A DNA stretch of 64,000 nucleotides from Pseudomonas inefficax (GCF_900277125.1 NZ_OPYN01000137.1:38471-102470), one strand, 5' to 3'; positions 1 through 8,749 are shown, counted from the first letter of the stretch. Notes: generated from the sequence alone by a model not told the origin. Numbers and translations are program-made.

Positions 1-1076
1 TCGCGCAATTGTTCCCAAGGTTGCGCCTGTTGCGCACGGGGGTCGAACAATGCCTGGTGTTGCGGCACGAAGGGTGGCAGGTCCTCGGCAACCAGCCGCA
101 GGTTGCGCACCGGTGCGGCAATGCGCAGCGGCTCCAGGCGCCCGCGCGCCAGTTCGAACAGCATCGCGGCATCGCGTTCGGCGGCCAGCAGGCCTACCTT
201 CAGCACGGTATCCGGCCCTTCGGCATGCTCCAGGTACAGGCAGAAACGCTGCACGCCACAGTCCCGCCCGGCGAGGAACGCGGCAAGGTCGTTGAGCATG
301 CGTCGCAGCGGGAACAGCAGGGCCTGGTGTGATTCAACATCGAAATTCAGCTCCAGCCGGGTCTCGAACCGGTCCGGTGGCTGGTAGAAGCCCAGCCCCA
401 GGTTGCGCAGGCCGAGCAACTGGTCAAGGTGCAACTGCACCTGGGCCGCAAAGCGTCTGGCCAGGCTGTCGCGGGGCAAGGCCAGCACCTGGCCCAACTG
501 GCGCAGGCCCATGCGGGCAAAGGCCTCGGCAGCCTGCGCAGGCAGGCCGATACGCTCGATGGGCATGCCCAGCAGCGCCGCACGGGTGGCCTCGGCGTCA
601 CTCACGGCCAGGCCATCGTGAGCGTTGGCAAGCATGCGCGCCGCCACCGGGTTGCTGGCCAGGACGATGCGCTGGCGCAAGCCCAGTTCCGCCAGTTCCT
701 GGCGCAGGCGTGCCTCGAACAGCGGCCAGGGGCCGAACAGTTGCAGGCTGGAGCCCACCTCCAGCAACAGCGCCCGTGGATAGTGCAGGCTGACCTGGGC
801 ACTGAAGCGGTAGGCCCAGGCTGCCAGCAACTGTTGCACCTGGTCGATGCGCCTGGGGTCGGCTTCGACACAGCTGAAGCCATCGGCCAGCGCACGCGCC
901 GCTGTCAGGGTTTGCCCGGCCCGCAGGCCGAGCGCGGCCGCCGCCGGGTTGACCGCCTGCAGTACGCGTCGCTGGGTCGGCCCGGCAAGCAGCACCAGAG
1001 GGGTATCGGGGTCGTCACGCTCACGCAGGACCGTGTCCAGCGCCAGCTGAGGGAACAGGATGCAGGCCCAGAGCAT
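1..1076 (-). CDS. imuB: ImuB-like Y-family polymerase homologue (5' part only)
   Basis: This is the N-terminal part (about 358 residues) of a protein that continues past the left edge. The reading frame begins at an ATG (1076) with MLWACILFPQLALDTVL and continues through AVNPAAAALGLRAGQTL, the opening of ImuB, a Y-family polymerase-like protein that lacks catalytic acidic residues in characterised homologues and acts as an adaptor for the error-prone polymerase ImuC/DnaE2. It starts 6 bp after imuA and belongs to the lexA2-imuA-imuB operon. dnaE2 is expected beyond the edge but cannot be seen here. Confidence in the family is high; the C-terminus is absent. Confidence 0.9.
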   Translation of the reverse strand, partial: MLWACILFPQLALDTVLRERDDPDTPLVLLAGPTQRRVLQAVNPAAAALGLRAGQTLTAARALADGFSCVEADPRRIDQVQQLLAAWAYRFSAQVSLHYPRALLLEVGSSLQLFGPWPLFEARLRQELAELGLRQRIVLASNPVAARMLANAHDGLAVSDAEATRAALLGMPIERIGLPAQAAEAFARMGLRQLGQVLALPRDSLARRFAAQVQLHLDQLLGLRNLGLGFYQPPDRFETRLELNFDVESHQALLFPLRRMLNDLAAFLAGRDCGVQRFCLYLEHAEGPDTVLKVGLLAAERDAAMLFELARGRLEPLRIAAPVRNLRLVAEDLPPFVPQHQALFDPRAQQAQPWEQLR

Positions 1077-1082
1077 GTTGCA

Positions 1083-1703
1083 TCAACCCCGCCCCGGGCA
1101 GGCGATGGGCAGCGCCGGTGGCATGCCGCCACGGCTTTTCAGCACGCGCCATTGTGCCGGACGGGTGTCGACGGCAATGCGCAAGGCTGCGGGTGAAGGG
1201 TTGTGCGCCGCCTGTTGCGGACGGCAGGCGAAGGCCAGCGCCTGGCCGGTTTCGGCAGCCACCTGCAAGCGCCGCAGGGCGCGGTCATCGGCACGTTCCG
1301 GCCAGCACAGCACCGCCGCACAACTGCCGGAGCGCAGGCACTGCTCGGCGGCCCACAGGGCATCGGCAGGTTCGGCGTCCACCTGTACCAGCCAGCGCAG
1401 GTCTACCCCCGCGGCCTGCCAGGCAGGGGCGTAAGGAATGAATGGCGGTGCCACCAGCACGATTCGACTGGCTTCAGCGCTCAAGCGGGCCAGGGTTGGC
1501 CACAGCAGCTGCAATTCGCCACAGCCGGGGCTGGCCAGCAACAGTTCACTGAGGGCAGCCGCCGGCCAGCCGCCTTCCGGCAGGCATTGATCAAGGGCTG
1601 CATGGCCCGTGGGCTGCAGGCCGAGCGGCCGCGCCTGGGCCTGCCGGCCGCGCCATACCCGGCGCTGGTCGAGCAACCTGTCGAGGTCGACCACCGCGCC
1701 CAT
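1083..1703 (-). CDS. imuA: ImuA translesion synthesis accessory protein
   Basis: A 206-residue protein of the ImuA (SulA/RecA-like) type that cooperates with ImuB and DnaE2 in damage-induced mutagenesis. Visible features are the N-terminal VVDLDRLLDQRRVWRG, a RecA-like core with LPEGGWPAAALSELLL and GELQLLWPTLARL, and the C-terminal RPAQWRVLKSRGGMPPALP typical of the family. Its ATG overlaps the lexA2 stop (TGATG at 1703-1705), so the two are translationally coupled, and imuB follows after 6 bp. It should be induced with the rest of the operon when LexA2 is cleaved. Confidence 0.9.
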   Translation of the reverse strand: MGAVVDLDRLLDQRRVWRGRQAQARPLGLQPTGHAALDQCLPEGGWPAAALSELLLASPGCGELQLLWPTLARLSAEASRIVLVAPPFIPYAPAWQAAGVDLRWLVQVDAEPADALWAAEQCLRSGSCAAVLCWPERADDRALRRLQVAAETGQALAFACRPQQAAHNPSPAALRIAVDTRPAQWRVLKSRGGMPPALPIACPGRG

Positions 1704-2320
1704 CAGTCACGCCTCAGCAAGCCGCAGAACACGCCTTCGATGAAGAACTCCTGTTCAGGCCGCACATCGATGGGCGCATAGGCCGGGTTGCGTGGCAACA
1801 GCCGGTAATTGCCACCTTGGCGCTGCAGGCGCTTGATGGTCACCTCGCCGTCCAGGCGCGCGACCACGATCTGGCCATCGCGGGCGTCGGCCTGCTGGAG
1901 GATGCCGACCAGGTCGCCGTCGAAAATGCCATCGTCGATCATCGAGTCGCCACGTACCTTCAGCAGGTAGTCGGGGGTACGGCGGAACAGGCTGGGGTCG
2001 AGCAGCAACTGCTCGTGAATGTCGAGGTCCGGGCCGATGGGGGCGCCTGCCGCCACCTGGCCCAGCACCGGCACTTCGAGGATTTCCGGGCGGCGCAGCG
2101 GCTCGGCCAGGCGAATACCACGCGCCTGGTTCGGCGTGACATCGATGTAGCCGGCCTGGCACAGGGCGGTGATGTGCTTGCGCGCCACGCTGCGCGAGGC
2201 AAAACCGAAGCGCGTGGCGATATCGGCCAGGCTCGGCGGCTGGCCTTGATCGGCGATGCGCTCACGGATGAACTCGAAGATGGCGCGACGTTTTGGGGTA
2301 AGATTGTCCATGGAGCACAT
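1703..2320 (-). CDS. lexA2: LexA2 SOS repressor
   Basis: A LexA-family repressor (205 residues from ATG 2320). It has an N-terminal winged helix (TPKRRAIFEFIRERI to GIRLAEP), a self-cleavage Ala-Gly within QVAAGAPIG, and the S24-peptidase Ser/Lys pair in GDSMIDDGIF and EVTIKRL. Two starts are possible: ATG 2320 (MCSMDNLTP), which has AAGAG 6-7 bp upstream, or ATG 2311 (MDNLTP), which has no visible ribosome site. I chose 2320. The operator at 2315-2326 overlaps this start. P. putida is known to carry two lexA genes; the one controlling imuA-imuB-dnaE2 is called lexA2, and context places this gene there. Confidence 0.92.
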   Translation of the reverse strand: MCSMDNLTPKRRAIFEFIRERIADQGQPPSLADIATRFGFASRSVARKHITALCQAGYIDVTPNQARGIRLAEPLRRPEILEVPVLGQVAAGAPIGPDLDIHEQLLLDPSLFRRTPDYLLKVRGDSMIDDGIFDGDLVGILQQADARDGQIVVARLDGEVTIKRLQRQGGNYRLLPRNPAYAPIDVRPEQEFFIEGVFCGLLRRD

Positions 2321-2326
2321 TTGTAC
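2315..2326 (-). promoter_or_regulatory. LexA2-type operator GTAC-N4-GTGC
   Basis: On the minus strand the sequence GTACAAATGTGC matches the GTAC-N4-GTGC motif known for the LexA2 regulon of P. putida. It sits at the start codon of lexA2, so the bound repressor would block the operon it belongs to (autoregulation). The match is seen directly; binding is inferred. Confidence 0.75.
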
Positions 2327-2379
2327 TCTTTTCGGAGCACGCTGAACAGCCCCCTTCGTCGTCGCCTTCGCGGCTACGA

Positions 2380-3696
2380 TCAAAAGCGATAGGTTGCCTG
2401 GACTGATACTCCATGGGCGTGATTTTCATATTCAGCCGTGTACTCAGGCTGGAGTCCGGTATTGTTTTCCTGCTTCACAGAAACCCTGGCATCCCAGAGG
2501 TAACCGTAGGCAAAATCAATGGTGAGGTCAGCGCTAGGCGAATAGGCGCCGCCCACGGTCACAGCTTGACGATCTCCGACCGGAATTCGCACGCCACGAT
2601 CGGCATTTTCTACGGGTGCAGGGTCATAAGCGTAACCAGCCCTCAATAGCCACCGTGGGGTGACTTGGTTGGACACCCCTATCGCCGCCGACCATGTGTC
2701 ATGCCAGTTCAACGACTCACCCACTTTCCCAAACCCGAGTAGTTGGCCGGTGGATGACACACCACTGTTGACCGCCTCAAACTTCTGAAGCCGGCTCCAA
2801 CGGGTCCAGGTGGTTCCCAGATATCCGGTCCAACGGCTATTGAACTTGTGAGTGATAGAGGTATCCAGAGACTCTGGCATGGTGAGATCCACTGAGGCGT
2901 TATACTTTCCGTCCAGCGACAGTGCACTCGGCGCCCCGGACACCTCGGTATGCCCTTCGAGGTGGTAGCTGACTTTTGAATGATAAGTCACCCCCCAGCG
3001 TGTCGACGCATTGAAGTCGACAAGCAAGCCGACGTTATAGCCAATCGCGACATCATCGCCCTTGATGGTTACCAGCGTGTCCTGGCCATTGTTCATGGGG
3101 CCTGTAGCCAGATAGTTTTCAAGTTTCGCATTGAACCGATTGAACGTCGGTCCTCCACCAATCGACAAGACGTCATTGACGCGATAGGCGATGGTCGGTT
3201 GCAGGGTCATTTCCTTGGTCGTGCTGTAGGAGCCGTGGTAACGCCCCTGAAATGAACGTTCATAATCGTTGACCAGCCCACTCGGCGCATAGAAACCCAG
3301 GCCAATCGCTAACCGCTCGTTAATGGGTGTGGATGCATAGCCGAAGGGTATGGCCGCCAGAGGTACCGAGTCGCCTTTGTTCGTCCCTGAAACACTGCTC
3401 CGGGCATGGCTGATATCGTCGCTCACTGCGAGTGAGGCGAATCCACCGGACAGTTCACTGCGCTTCAGCTTGGTCAACCCGGCAGGGTTACCGTAGAGGG
3501 TGCTTGCATCCAATGCAGAAGATGACCTGCCTGCGTACGCTGTTCCGGCACTACTGGAACTTTGCTCGTTAAGAGCAATGCCATTGGCGCTTGCAACGCC
3601 AGAGGCACCAAGTACCAGCAACGAACCGAAGAGTTTGATCGATGGCCTCAGTAGCGCATGGCCGCCGATAAAGATTGAACGGTTTTCCAGTTTCAT
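2380..3696 (-). CDS. FadL/OmpP1-family outer-membrane transport protein
   Basis: A 438-residue outer-membrane beta-barrel of the FadL family, which takes up long-chain fatty acids or hydrophobic aromatics. After a signal segment (LLVLGASGVASA) comes the FadL N-terminal hatch (NGIALNEQSSSSAGTAYAGR then YGNPAGL, with the family NPA motif), followed by repeated amphipathic strands and a C-terminal Phe (QATYRF), as in most outer-membrane proteins. The start at 3696 is supported by AGGTGGG about 3-9 bp upstream. It lies 142 bp downstream of an acyl-CoA synthetase in the catabolic cluster, so it probably admits that pathway's hydrophobic substrate. Confidence 0.88.
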   Translation of the reverse strand: MKLENRSIFIGGHALLRPSIKLFGSLLVLGASGVASANGIALNEQSSSSAGTAYAGRSSSALDASTLYGNPAGLTKLKRSELSGGFASLAVSDDISHARSSVSGTNKGDSVPLAAIPFGYASTPINERLAIGLGFYAPSGLVNDYERSFQGRYHGSYSTTKEMTLQPTIAYRVNDVLSIGGGPTFNRFNAKLENYLATGPMNNGQDTLVTIKGDDVAIGYNVGLLVDFNASTRWGVTYHSKVSYHLEGHTEVSGAPSALSLDGKYNASVDLTMPESLDTSITHKFNSRWTGYLGTTWTRWSRLQKFEAVNSGVSSTGQLLGFGKVGESLNWHDTWSAAIGVSNQVTPRWLLRAGYAYDPAPVENADRGVRIPVGDRQAVTVGGAYSPSADLTIDFAYGYLWDARVSVKQENNTGLQPEYTAEYENHAHGVSVQATYRF

Positions 3697-3838
3697 TTCC
3701 CACCTCTTATTATTGTTTTTGTTGCACGCAGACAAGGCTTCGCCTACCCGGACGATTTCCGCCGGGGGCAAGTGAATACATCTGCCTATAAAACCGAGCT
3801 ATTTGTGCCAGCGATCGGCTGATTTTCAGGTGACGTTT

Positions 3839-5737
3839 TTAATGGGTCACCCACTCCACCTGGAAGTTGTAGCGACCAAGGAGTTGCGCCAGGATTTCCT
3901 TATGTTCACCGGCTTGAATGTGCGCGACCAGCCCACGCCGTTCGTCCTGGCGTACTTCAACGGCGATATGCCTGAGCCCCGCGTATTCCACTTCACGCCC
4001 GATCACCCTGCTGATCTCTCGCTGGTGCAAAGCCGGCTTGAAAATCTTCCCCACTGCCGTCAACGGCATTGTCTGGAGTATTTCAATACGCTTTGGTATC
4101 GCCGCCCGCTCGCTGATGTTGAGCTGGGCAAACGCTTCGAGCGTCTTCGCGTCGCAGCTGTGATCGGGCCGCAATTGTACAAACGCGACCGGAACCTCAC
4201 CGGAATAGGCATCCGGGCTACCGATCGCTGCAGCCAGTGCCACGGCAGGATGCGCCTGCAAGGCTTCCTCGATCTGTTTCGGATCGATGTTATGGCCCCC
4301 GCGAATGATCAGTTCCTTCTTGCGCCCCGTCAGCCAGAAGTAGCCCTCGGCGTCCTGGCGCCCCAAGTCCCCGGTGTTGAGCCATCGTTGACCATCGATC
4401 TCGACCCACAAACCCCGGTTGTGGCCCTCCTCGAGGTAGCCGTTGAAGACATTCGGGCCTGAAAGCGAAATGACGCCAACCTCGTCTACAACGGCATCAC
4501 GCAGGTAATGCCCCGCCTCATCGAGCAGGACCGAGCGCATTTGCTGATGAGCGATCCGAATGCCGATGGAGCCGATACGGCGTTCACCATGCGGCGGGTT
4601 GACCGAGGAAATGCAGGTGCCCTCGGTGAGCCCATACCCCTCGAGGATCTTGACACCAGTGCTACGTTCAAACTCACGGAACAGTTCCGCCGGCATGGGT
4701 GCGGCACCGCACACCGCATAGCGCAGCGTGGAAAGATCGCGGCCCTTCGATTCATGTTGCAACAGGGCCGCACACACCGTTGGAACGCACGAAAAGAAGT
4801 TGATGCCGAACCGCTCCACCATCTCCCAGAATCGTGCGATCACTCCATCGCCACGATAGCCGTCCGGTGTACCGAGGATGACATGCCCGCCCTGGGTCCA
4901 GGGCATCAGCCCGGTGACCATCTGCGCATTCACGTGAAACAGCGGAAGACCACAGAAGAACACATCGCCTTCGTTGTGCGGTTGCAAATGCGCCGCAGCC
5001 GCCCAGGCATTGAACACTTCCGAGCCATGGGTTCGCGCGGCAATCTTGGGCAGGCCGGTGGTACCCCCCGTGCAGATGTAGGAAGACAGTTCCTCCGAGC
5101 GGATTTGCCGCCCGCTTTTGAGGTGCGTGGCGGGCTGCCTGTCCATGAGCGCATGCCATTCATGGATCTCGATGTTGTCGTAACCAGCCCGCGCTTTCAG
5201 CGCCACCGCGTCAAGCGGGGCGCGCACGGGTTCGCTGAAGTAGTGGCTCATGCTGACCCATACGATCGACTTGACCGAGTGCAGGTGTTCCAGTTGCGAT
5301 GCAAGCTTCGGCCACAGATCGCTCGCCGGTGCAAGGGTGATGACCACGGAAGCTTTCGCCGCGTTCAACAACCCGGCAATCTGCCTGGCCTCCAGCAGCG
5401 GATTGATCGCCATGACGATGCCTGCTGCCTCTGCACCCCAGATCGTGAAGTGGGTTTCGGGCAGGTTGGGAAGCAGAAACGCAATCACGTCACCGGGTTT
5501 GACGCCCAGGTCGTAAAAAGCATTGGCTGCACGGGTAACGTCCGCGAAGAGCTCGGAGTAGCTCCACTGGCGGGTACGGGACAAGTCAGCCGCGTCGGGC
5601 AAGAAGCTCAGCGCCGGGGCCTGGGGCCTGCGCTCAGCGGCAAGACGCAACGCCTCATACGTGCTCGAAGCCAATCCACGTTCCGCTAACGGAACCTGTT
5701 CAAGGTCGACGACATCCTGCAGTGCCCGGACCCGCAT
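3839..5737 (-). CDS. Acyl-CoA synthetase (AMP-forming)
   Basis: A 632-residue adenylate-forming enzyme that would activate a carboxylic acid as its CoA thioester. The P-loop YICTGGTTGLPKIA, the A5-type motif GYGLTEGTC, the A7-type LNTGDLGRQDAEGYFWLTGRKKELII, and a C-terminal catalytic Lys in TAVGKIFKP are all present. The ATG at 5737 overlaps the stop of the preceding hydrolase gene by one base (TGATG), showing coupling; a GTG one codon earlier is also possible. It is longer than a typical benzoate- or fatty-acid ligase because of about 60 extra C-terminal residues. The position suggests it acts on the product of the ring-cleavage or hydrolase steps. The substrate is unknown. Confidence 0.9.
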   Translation of the reverse strand: MRVRALQDVVDLEQVPLAERGLASSTYEALRLAAERRPQAPALSFLPDAADLSRTRQWSYSELFADVTRAANAFYDLGVKPGDVIAFLLPNLPETHFTIWGAEAAGIVMAINPLLEARQIAGLLNAAKASVVITLAPASDLWPKLASQLEHLHSVKSIVWVSMSHYFSEPVRAPLDAVALKARAGYDNIEIHEWHALMDRQPATHLKSGRQIRSEELSSYICTGGTTGLPKIAARTHGSEVFNAWAAAAHLQPHNEGDVFFCGLPLFHVNAQMVTGLMPWTQGGHVILGTPDGYRGDGVIARFWEMVERFGINFFSCVPTVCAALLQHESKGRDLSTLRYAVCGAAPMPAELFREFERSTGVKILEGYGLTEGTCISSVNPPHGERRIGSIGIRIAHQQMRSVLLDEAGHYLRDAVVDEVGVISLSGPNVFNGYLEEGHNRGLWVEIDGQRWLNTGDLGRQDAEGYFWLTGRKKELIIRGGHNIDPKQIEEALQAHPAVALAAAIGSPDAYSGEVPVAFVQLRPDHSCDAKTLEAFAQLNISERAAIPKRIEILQTMPLTAVGKIFKPALHQREISRVIGREVEYAGLRHIAVEVRQDERRGLVAHIQAGEHKEILAQLLGRYNFQVEWVTH

Positions 5738-6867
5738 CACGCTTCCCCCACCACGCGGTTACGCTGTACGCCGAGGTCAATCACGCCATCGGCACTGCGA
5801 ATACGCGCTTCGACCACATCACCGTACTTGAGGTACTGCGTGCGGCCTTCTTGCGCTTTGAGGAACAGCTTCCACTTCGTGGCTTCGGGCATCAGTGCAG
5901 CGATGCGCTGCTTGGCGGGGGATGGAATCGACAAGGCGCATCCCGCCGGTGTGCCGGTGGCAATCAGATCACCTGGGGCCAGGTCCTGCACGCCAGACAG
6001 CTCGGTCAGTGTTTCAGCGGGGCCATACACCAGGTTGGCAGTGCTATCGCTCTGACGCACTTCATCATTTACCGTAAGGCGCAGGTTCAGCGCCTTGAGG
6101 TAATGCATGTCATCGGGCCCCAGCAGGCAAAGGTACGGGCCGACTGGCCCGAAGGTGCGGAAACTCTTGCCTTTGTAGAACTGCATCTGCGGGATCTGGA
6201 CGTCTCGCGCCGAATAGTCGTTGACGATGACCACGCCCGCAATGAACTCGTGCAGATTGGCCTCAGTGACAGAAACCGCACCGGTGATGGCGCGCTTCAT
6301 GACCAGGCCCAGTTCGATTTCATAATCCAGGAAACGCACCGATTTCGGCTTGATGAGGACGCTGTCCGCTGGCACCAGGCAACTGGTCGCTTTGGTGAAA
6401 ATCATGTTGTACTTCTTCGCGTCGGGGTCCATGCCCGACTCGATCATGTGCTGCCGGTAGTTTGCCCCTTGGCAAACGAACTGCTGATTACGGGTCAGCG
6501 GCGACAACAGCTTCACCTCATACTCGTCCAGCTCCTGGCCTTGCAGCCGTGCAAGCGCCTCGACGCGATTGTTGTTGATGAAATCGCCCGTGGTAGCGAA
6601 AGCGCCTGGCACAAGCGTGATACGGCCTTGGCGTATCACGCCCCAGTGGATAGCGTTTTCGAACTCAAAACGAACTACGTGCACGACAGACATGGAAGAT
6701 ACTCCTGAAGCAGCGTTTATCCCGGGCTCAGCGGCACGAGAACTTTGATGTTGTTCCGATGAAGAGCTGGCCAGGCCGTAAATCAACGTGCCGCCGGCTA
6801 TGACGGCCCCGGCTTTGAGCAGGTCGCGCCTGCCGAAAGGCTCTGGTTTGCCTGACATGGCAGGCAT
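5737..6867 (-). CDS. Fumarylacetoacetate-hydrolase-family protein with Tat-like leader
   Basis: 376 residues. Residues about 75-375 are a FAH-fold domain (LDYEIELGLVM, VVIVNDYSARDVQ, DLIATGTPAG) that hydrolyses or isomerises acylpyruvate-type products of aromatic ring cleavage. Residues 1-58 carry FGRRDLLKAGAVIAGGTLIYGLA, a twin-arginine signal-like segment not usual for this cytoplasmic family. ATG 6867 overlaps the stop of the upstream dioxygenase (TAATG). An internal ATG at 6693 (residue 59) has AGGAG 8 bp upstream and would give an ordinary FAH protein. I keep the long form because the Tat motif is in frame and coherent, but the short form may be the main product. Confidence 0.85.
   Translation of the reverse strand: MPAMSGKPEPFGRRDLLKAGAVIAGGTLIYGLASSSSEQHQSSRAAEPGINAASGVSSMSVVHVVRFEFENAIHWGVIRQGRITLVPGAFATTGDFINNNRVEALARLQGQELDEYEVKLLSPLTRNQQFVCQGANYRQHMIESGMDPDAKKYNMIFTKATSCLVPADSVLIKPKSVRFLDYEIELGLVMKRAITGAVSVTEANLHEFIAGVVIVNDYSARDVQIPQMQFYKGKSFRTFGPVGPYLCLLGPDDMHYLKALNLRLTVNDEVRQSDSTANLVYGPAETLTELSGVQDLAPGDLIATGTPAGCALSIPSPAKQRIAALMPEATKWKLFLKAQEGRTQYLKYGDVVEARIRSADGVIDLGVQRNRVVGEA
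6693..6709 (-). promoter_or_regulatory. Strong internal ribosome binding site and ATG
   Basis: AGGAG lies 8 bp before ATG 6693 inside the hydrolase gene. It would start a cytosolic 318-residue form without the Tat-like leader. Confidence 0.5.
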
Positions 6868-7958
6868 TACCCAAACAGCCGCATGAGCGTGATCAGCTTG
6901 CGCAGAGTCAGGTCAGGGGTGCGCCGAAGGTTGCGCAACAGCGTGACCAGATTGGGTAGGCTGAGCCTGGGTTTGGTAAAGCTCCTGGGCATGCGCTGGC
7001 CCCATTGCGCCATCGCTTCGGGGCTCACGGGATGGATTCCGGTAGGACATGTGGCGGTGAAGATATCGCCGTCGCAGTAATGCTCGTGCTTGTCGCCCCA
7101 TGGGTCCTGCCAGTAATCGAAGATCTGACTGCCGAGAATGTGCCGGCCGATCCCCCAGGAATGCTCCCAACCGCGATCTCGCATAACGCGCTGCCCCATG
7201 CCTACCGCATCGGCATCAACCACTTCATAGGCGCTGTGGCTGTAGGTCGCCATGAAGCCTTGTGCAATGGCCAGGGTATGGTGATCGGCCGGAATGTCAC
7301 CGAGGTCCAGACGCATGAAGGCGACAATGGGTGAGCCATCGGGCAACACCTGGACATCGCTTGGGATAAAACCGAAATGCTGCGTGTACCAGGCGCAAGT
7401 GGCTTGGTACGCGGCCACCTCAAGCACGATATGGCCCAGTTTCAGCACCTCGGGGGGCGCGATGGGCGTGCGTTGCGTGGCGTTGATTCGCTGCTGTGCA
7501 GTGGCCAGGTTCCAAGACAGCGGCGCCCTGCTCGCCAATGCCTGGCTTGGCCCCTGCCCGTACACCGCCTCGACAATGAAGCCCGAAGGGTCGGTGAGGC
7601 TGACGAAATACCCTCCGCCCGGATGGGGCGCAGGTTGTACCGAGGATGCGCCAGGGATTTGCGCGAGTTTTTCCAGGTCCGCGCGCGATTGCACGGCCAG
7701 GCCAAACCCGACGAAGCGGGCCTGGTCCGCCTGGTGGATTCGGTAACAGTAGGGGCCGGGTTCAGTTGCGCGCAGGTACAGCGTATCGGCGCAGCGCTGA
7801 CTGACGGTCAGGCCGAAGTCCACCAGAAACCCGGATGCCTTGTCCAGGTCGGGCCGTTGGAAGATCAGGTGGGTCAGCGCCTTGGCCCTGACTGTGGGCT
7901 GCAGATGGCGTGACGGCTGTGGCGTGGCCAACCGGGGTGTCTCATTGTGCTGATTCAT
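6867..7958 (-). CDS. VOC-family extradiol-type dioxygenase
   Basis: 363 residues with two vicinal-oxygen-chelate modules, as in type I extradiol ring-cleavage dioxygenases. The metal ligands expected in the second module are visible: His in LKLGHIVLEV, His in MATYSHSAYEVVD, and Glu in DPWGDKHEHYCDGD. A C-terminal Arg/Leu-rich tail (LPNLVTLLRNLRRTP) is not part of the usual fold. It would cleave a catechol-like intermediate made by the FAD hydroxylase encoded upstream and hand it to the FAH-family enzyme, to which it is translationally coupled. Confidence 0.88.
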   Translation of the reverse strand: MNQHNETPRLATPQPSRHLQPTVRAKALTHLIFQRPDLDKASGFLVDFGLTVSQRCADTLYLRATEPGPYCYRIHQADQARFVGFGLAVQSRADLEKLAQIPGASSVQPAPHPGGGYFVSLTDPSGFIVEAVYGQGPSQALASRAPLSWNLATAQQRINATQRTPIAPPEVLKLGHIVLEVAAYQATCAWYTQHFGFIPSDVQVLPDGSPIVAFMRLDLGDIPADHHTLAIAQGFMATYSHSAYEVVDADAVGMGQRVMRDRGWEHSWGIGRHILGSQIFDYWQDPWGDKHEHYCDGDIFTATCPTGIHPVSPEAMAQWGQRMPRSFTKPRLSLPNLVTLLRNLRRTPDLTLRKLITLMRLFG

Positions 7959-8046
7959 TGTTGTTGTTTTCCAGTTTCTTGAGGCTGAGCGCTCCCGGAC
8001 CCCGGAATGAACAGGGGTCGAGAATCTTCAAACAACGCGACTGCGT

Positions 8047-8661
8047 TTAGTCGAGAGGCGGCAGTACCGGCAGCTCCCGGGTTGACAGCTGCCTGGCTTC
8101 TTCCGGAGGTACACCCAATGCCCGTAGAACCAGTTCGGCGGTGTCAGCCCCCGCTTCGCGCCAGGTCCGGTGCCCCTCGAGGACCAGGAACATGGCACCG
8201 AGCACGCTGCTCGAGATCAGGCTAAGGACGCTTAGCAGCTGATCCTGGCGAAAGCTGTAGCGGCCAGCGGCAAGGCCGTTCAGCAGGTCGGTTGTCGCCT
8301 GGCTGGTAAACATCTCGCGTAGCGAGGCGTTGTGCATGGAGAACTTGTGGATGAATGCCCCCCATTGTGCGTCCTCATGGGCACGCCGTATGAAGAAGCG
8401 GATGCCATTCGCCAGCCGCTGAGCCGGGTCGGCAAGGTCCGCGAAGCTTTTTTCCACTCGCCCATGCATTTCAGCACTCAGTTGGGCCGCCACGGCGCCG
8501 AACAGTTGCTCGGTGCTCTGCACATGGCTGTAAATGGTGCCGCGCGCAACGCCGGCCTCCTGCGCGAGATCGCTGATACTGACGTCGACCGAACCGCGTT
8601 GAGAGAATAGGCGGACGGCCGCTTGATGGATTCGCCGCTGTACTGGATTCAGGCTGTGCAC
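8047..8661 (-). CDS. TetR-family transcriptional regulator
   Basis: 204 residues with a TetR N-terminal helix-turn-helix (QRRIHQAAVRLFSQRGSVDVSISDLAQEAGVARGTIYSHVQSTEQLF, read in pieces) and a ligand-binding C-terminus. The start is a GTG at 8661 with GGAG about 9-12 bp upstream. It is the first gene after the promoter with two palindromes at 8691-8749 and precedes the dioxygenase by 88 bp, so it probably represses its own promoter and the dioxygenase-hydrolase-ligase genes until the aromatic substrate or product is bound. Confidence 0.88.
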   Translation of the reverse strand: MHSLNPVQRRIHQAAVRLFSQRGSVDVSISDLAQEAGVARGTIYSHVQSTEQLFGAVAAQLSAEMHGRVEKSFADLADPAQRLANGIRFFIRRAHEDAQWGAFIHKFSMHNASLREMFTSQATTDLLNGLAAGRYSFRQDQLLSVLSLISSSVLGAMFLVLEGHRTWREAGADTAELVLRALGVPPEEARQLSTRELPVLPPLD

Positions 8662-8690
8662 AAAAAATCTCCAGACTCATCTGAATCTAG

Positions 8691-8710
8691 ATTGAACACT
8701 CGTGTTCAAT
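8691..8710. promoter_or_regulatory. Palindromic operator 1 (TetR type)
   Basis: ATTGAACAC-TC-GTGTTCAAT is a perfect inverted repeat with 9-bp arms and a 2-bp centre, about 30 bp upstream of the tetR start. This size fits a TetR dimer site. Confidence 0.72.
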
Positions 8711-8719
8711 TTTCGTCAA
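8691..8719 (-). promoter_or_regulatory. Predicted promoter of the tetR-dioxygenase operon
   Basis: On the minus strand TTGACG (8714-8719) and TTCAAT (8691-8696) are separated by exactly 17 bp, a sigma70-like pair. The -10 lies within the first palindrome, so a bound repressor would cover it. Confidence 0.55.
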
Positions 8720-8729
8720 CGAATTTTTT

Positions 8730-8749
8730 ATTGAACACAGTTGTTCAAT
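8730..8749. promoter_or_regulatory. Palindromic operator 2 (TetR type)
   Basis: ATTGAACA-CAGT-TGTTCAAT repeats the half-site of operator 1 with 8-bp arms. The centres of the two sites are 39 bp apart and flank the predicted -35 element. Confidence 0.7.

Noticed and set aside
4508..5689. A 393-residue plus-strand frame opposite the acyl-CoA synthetase
   Set aside because: Shadow frame with no family pattern; the opposite strand has all adenylate-forming motifs.
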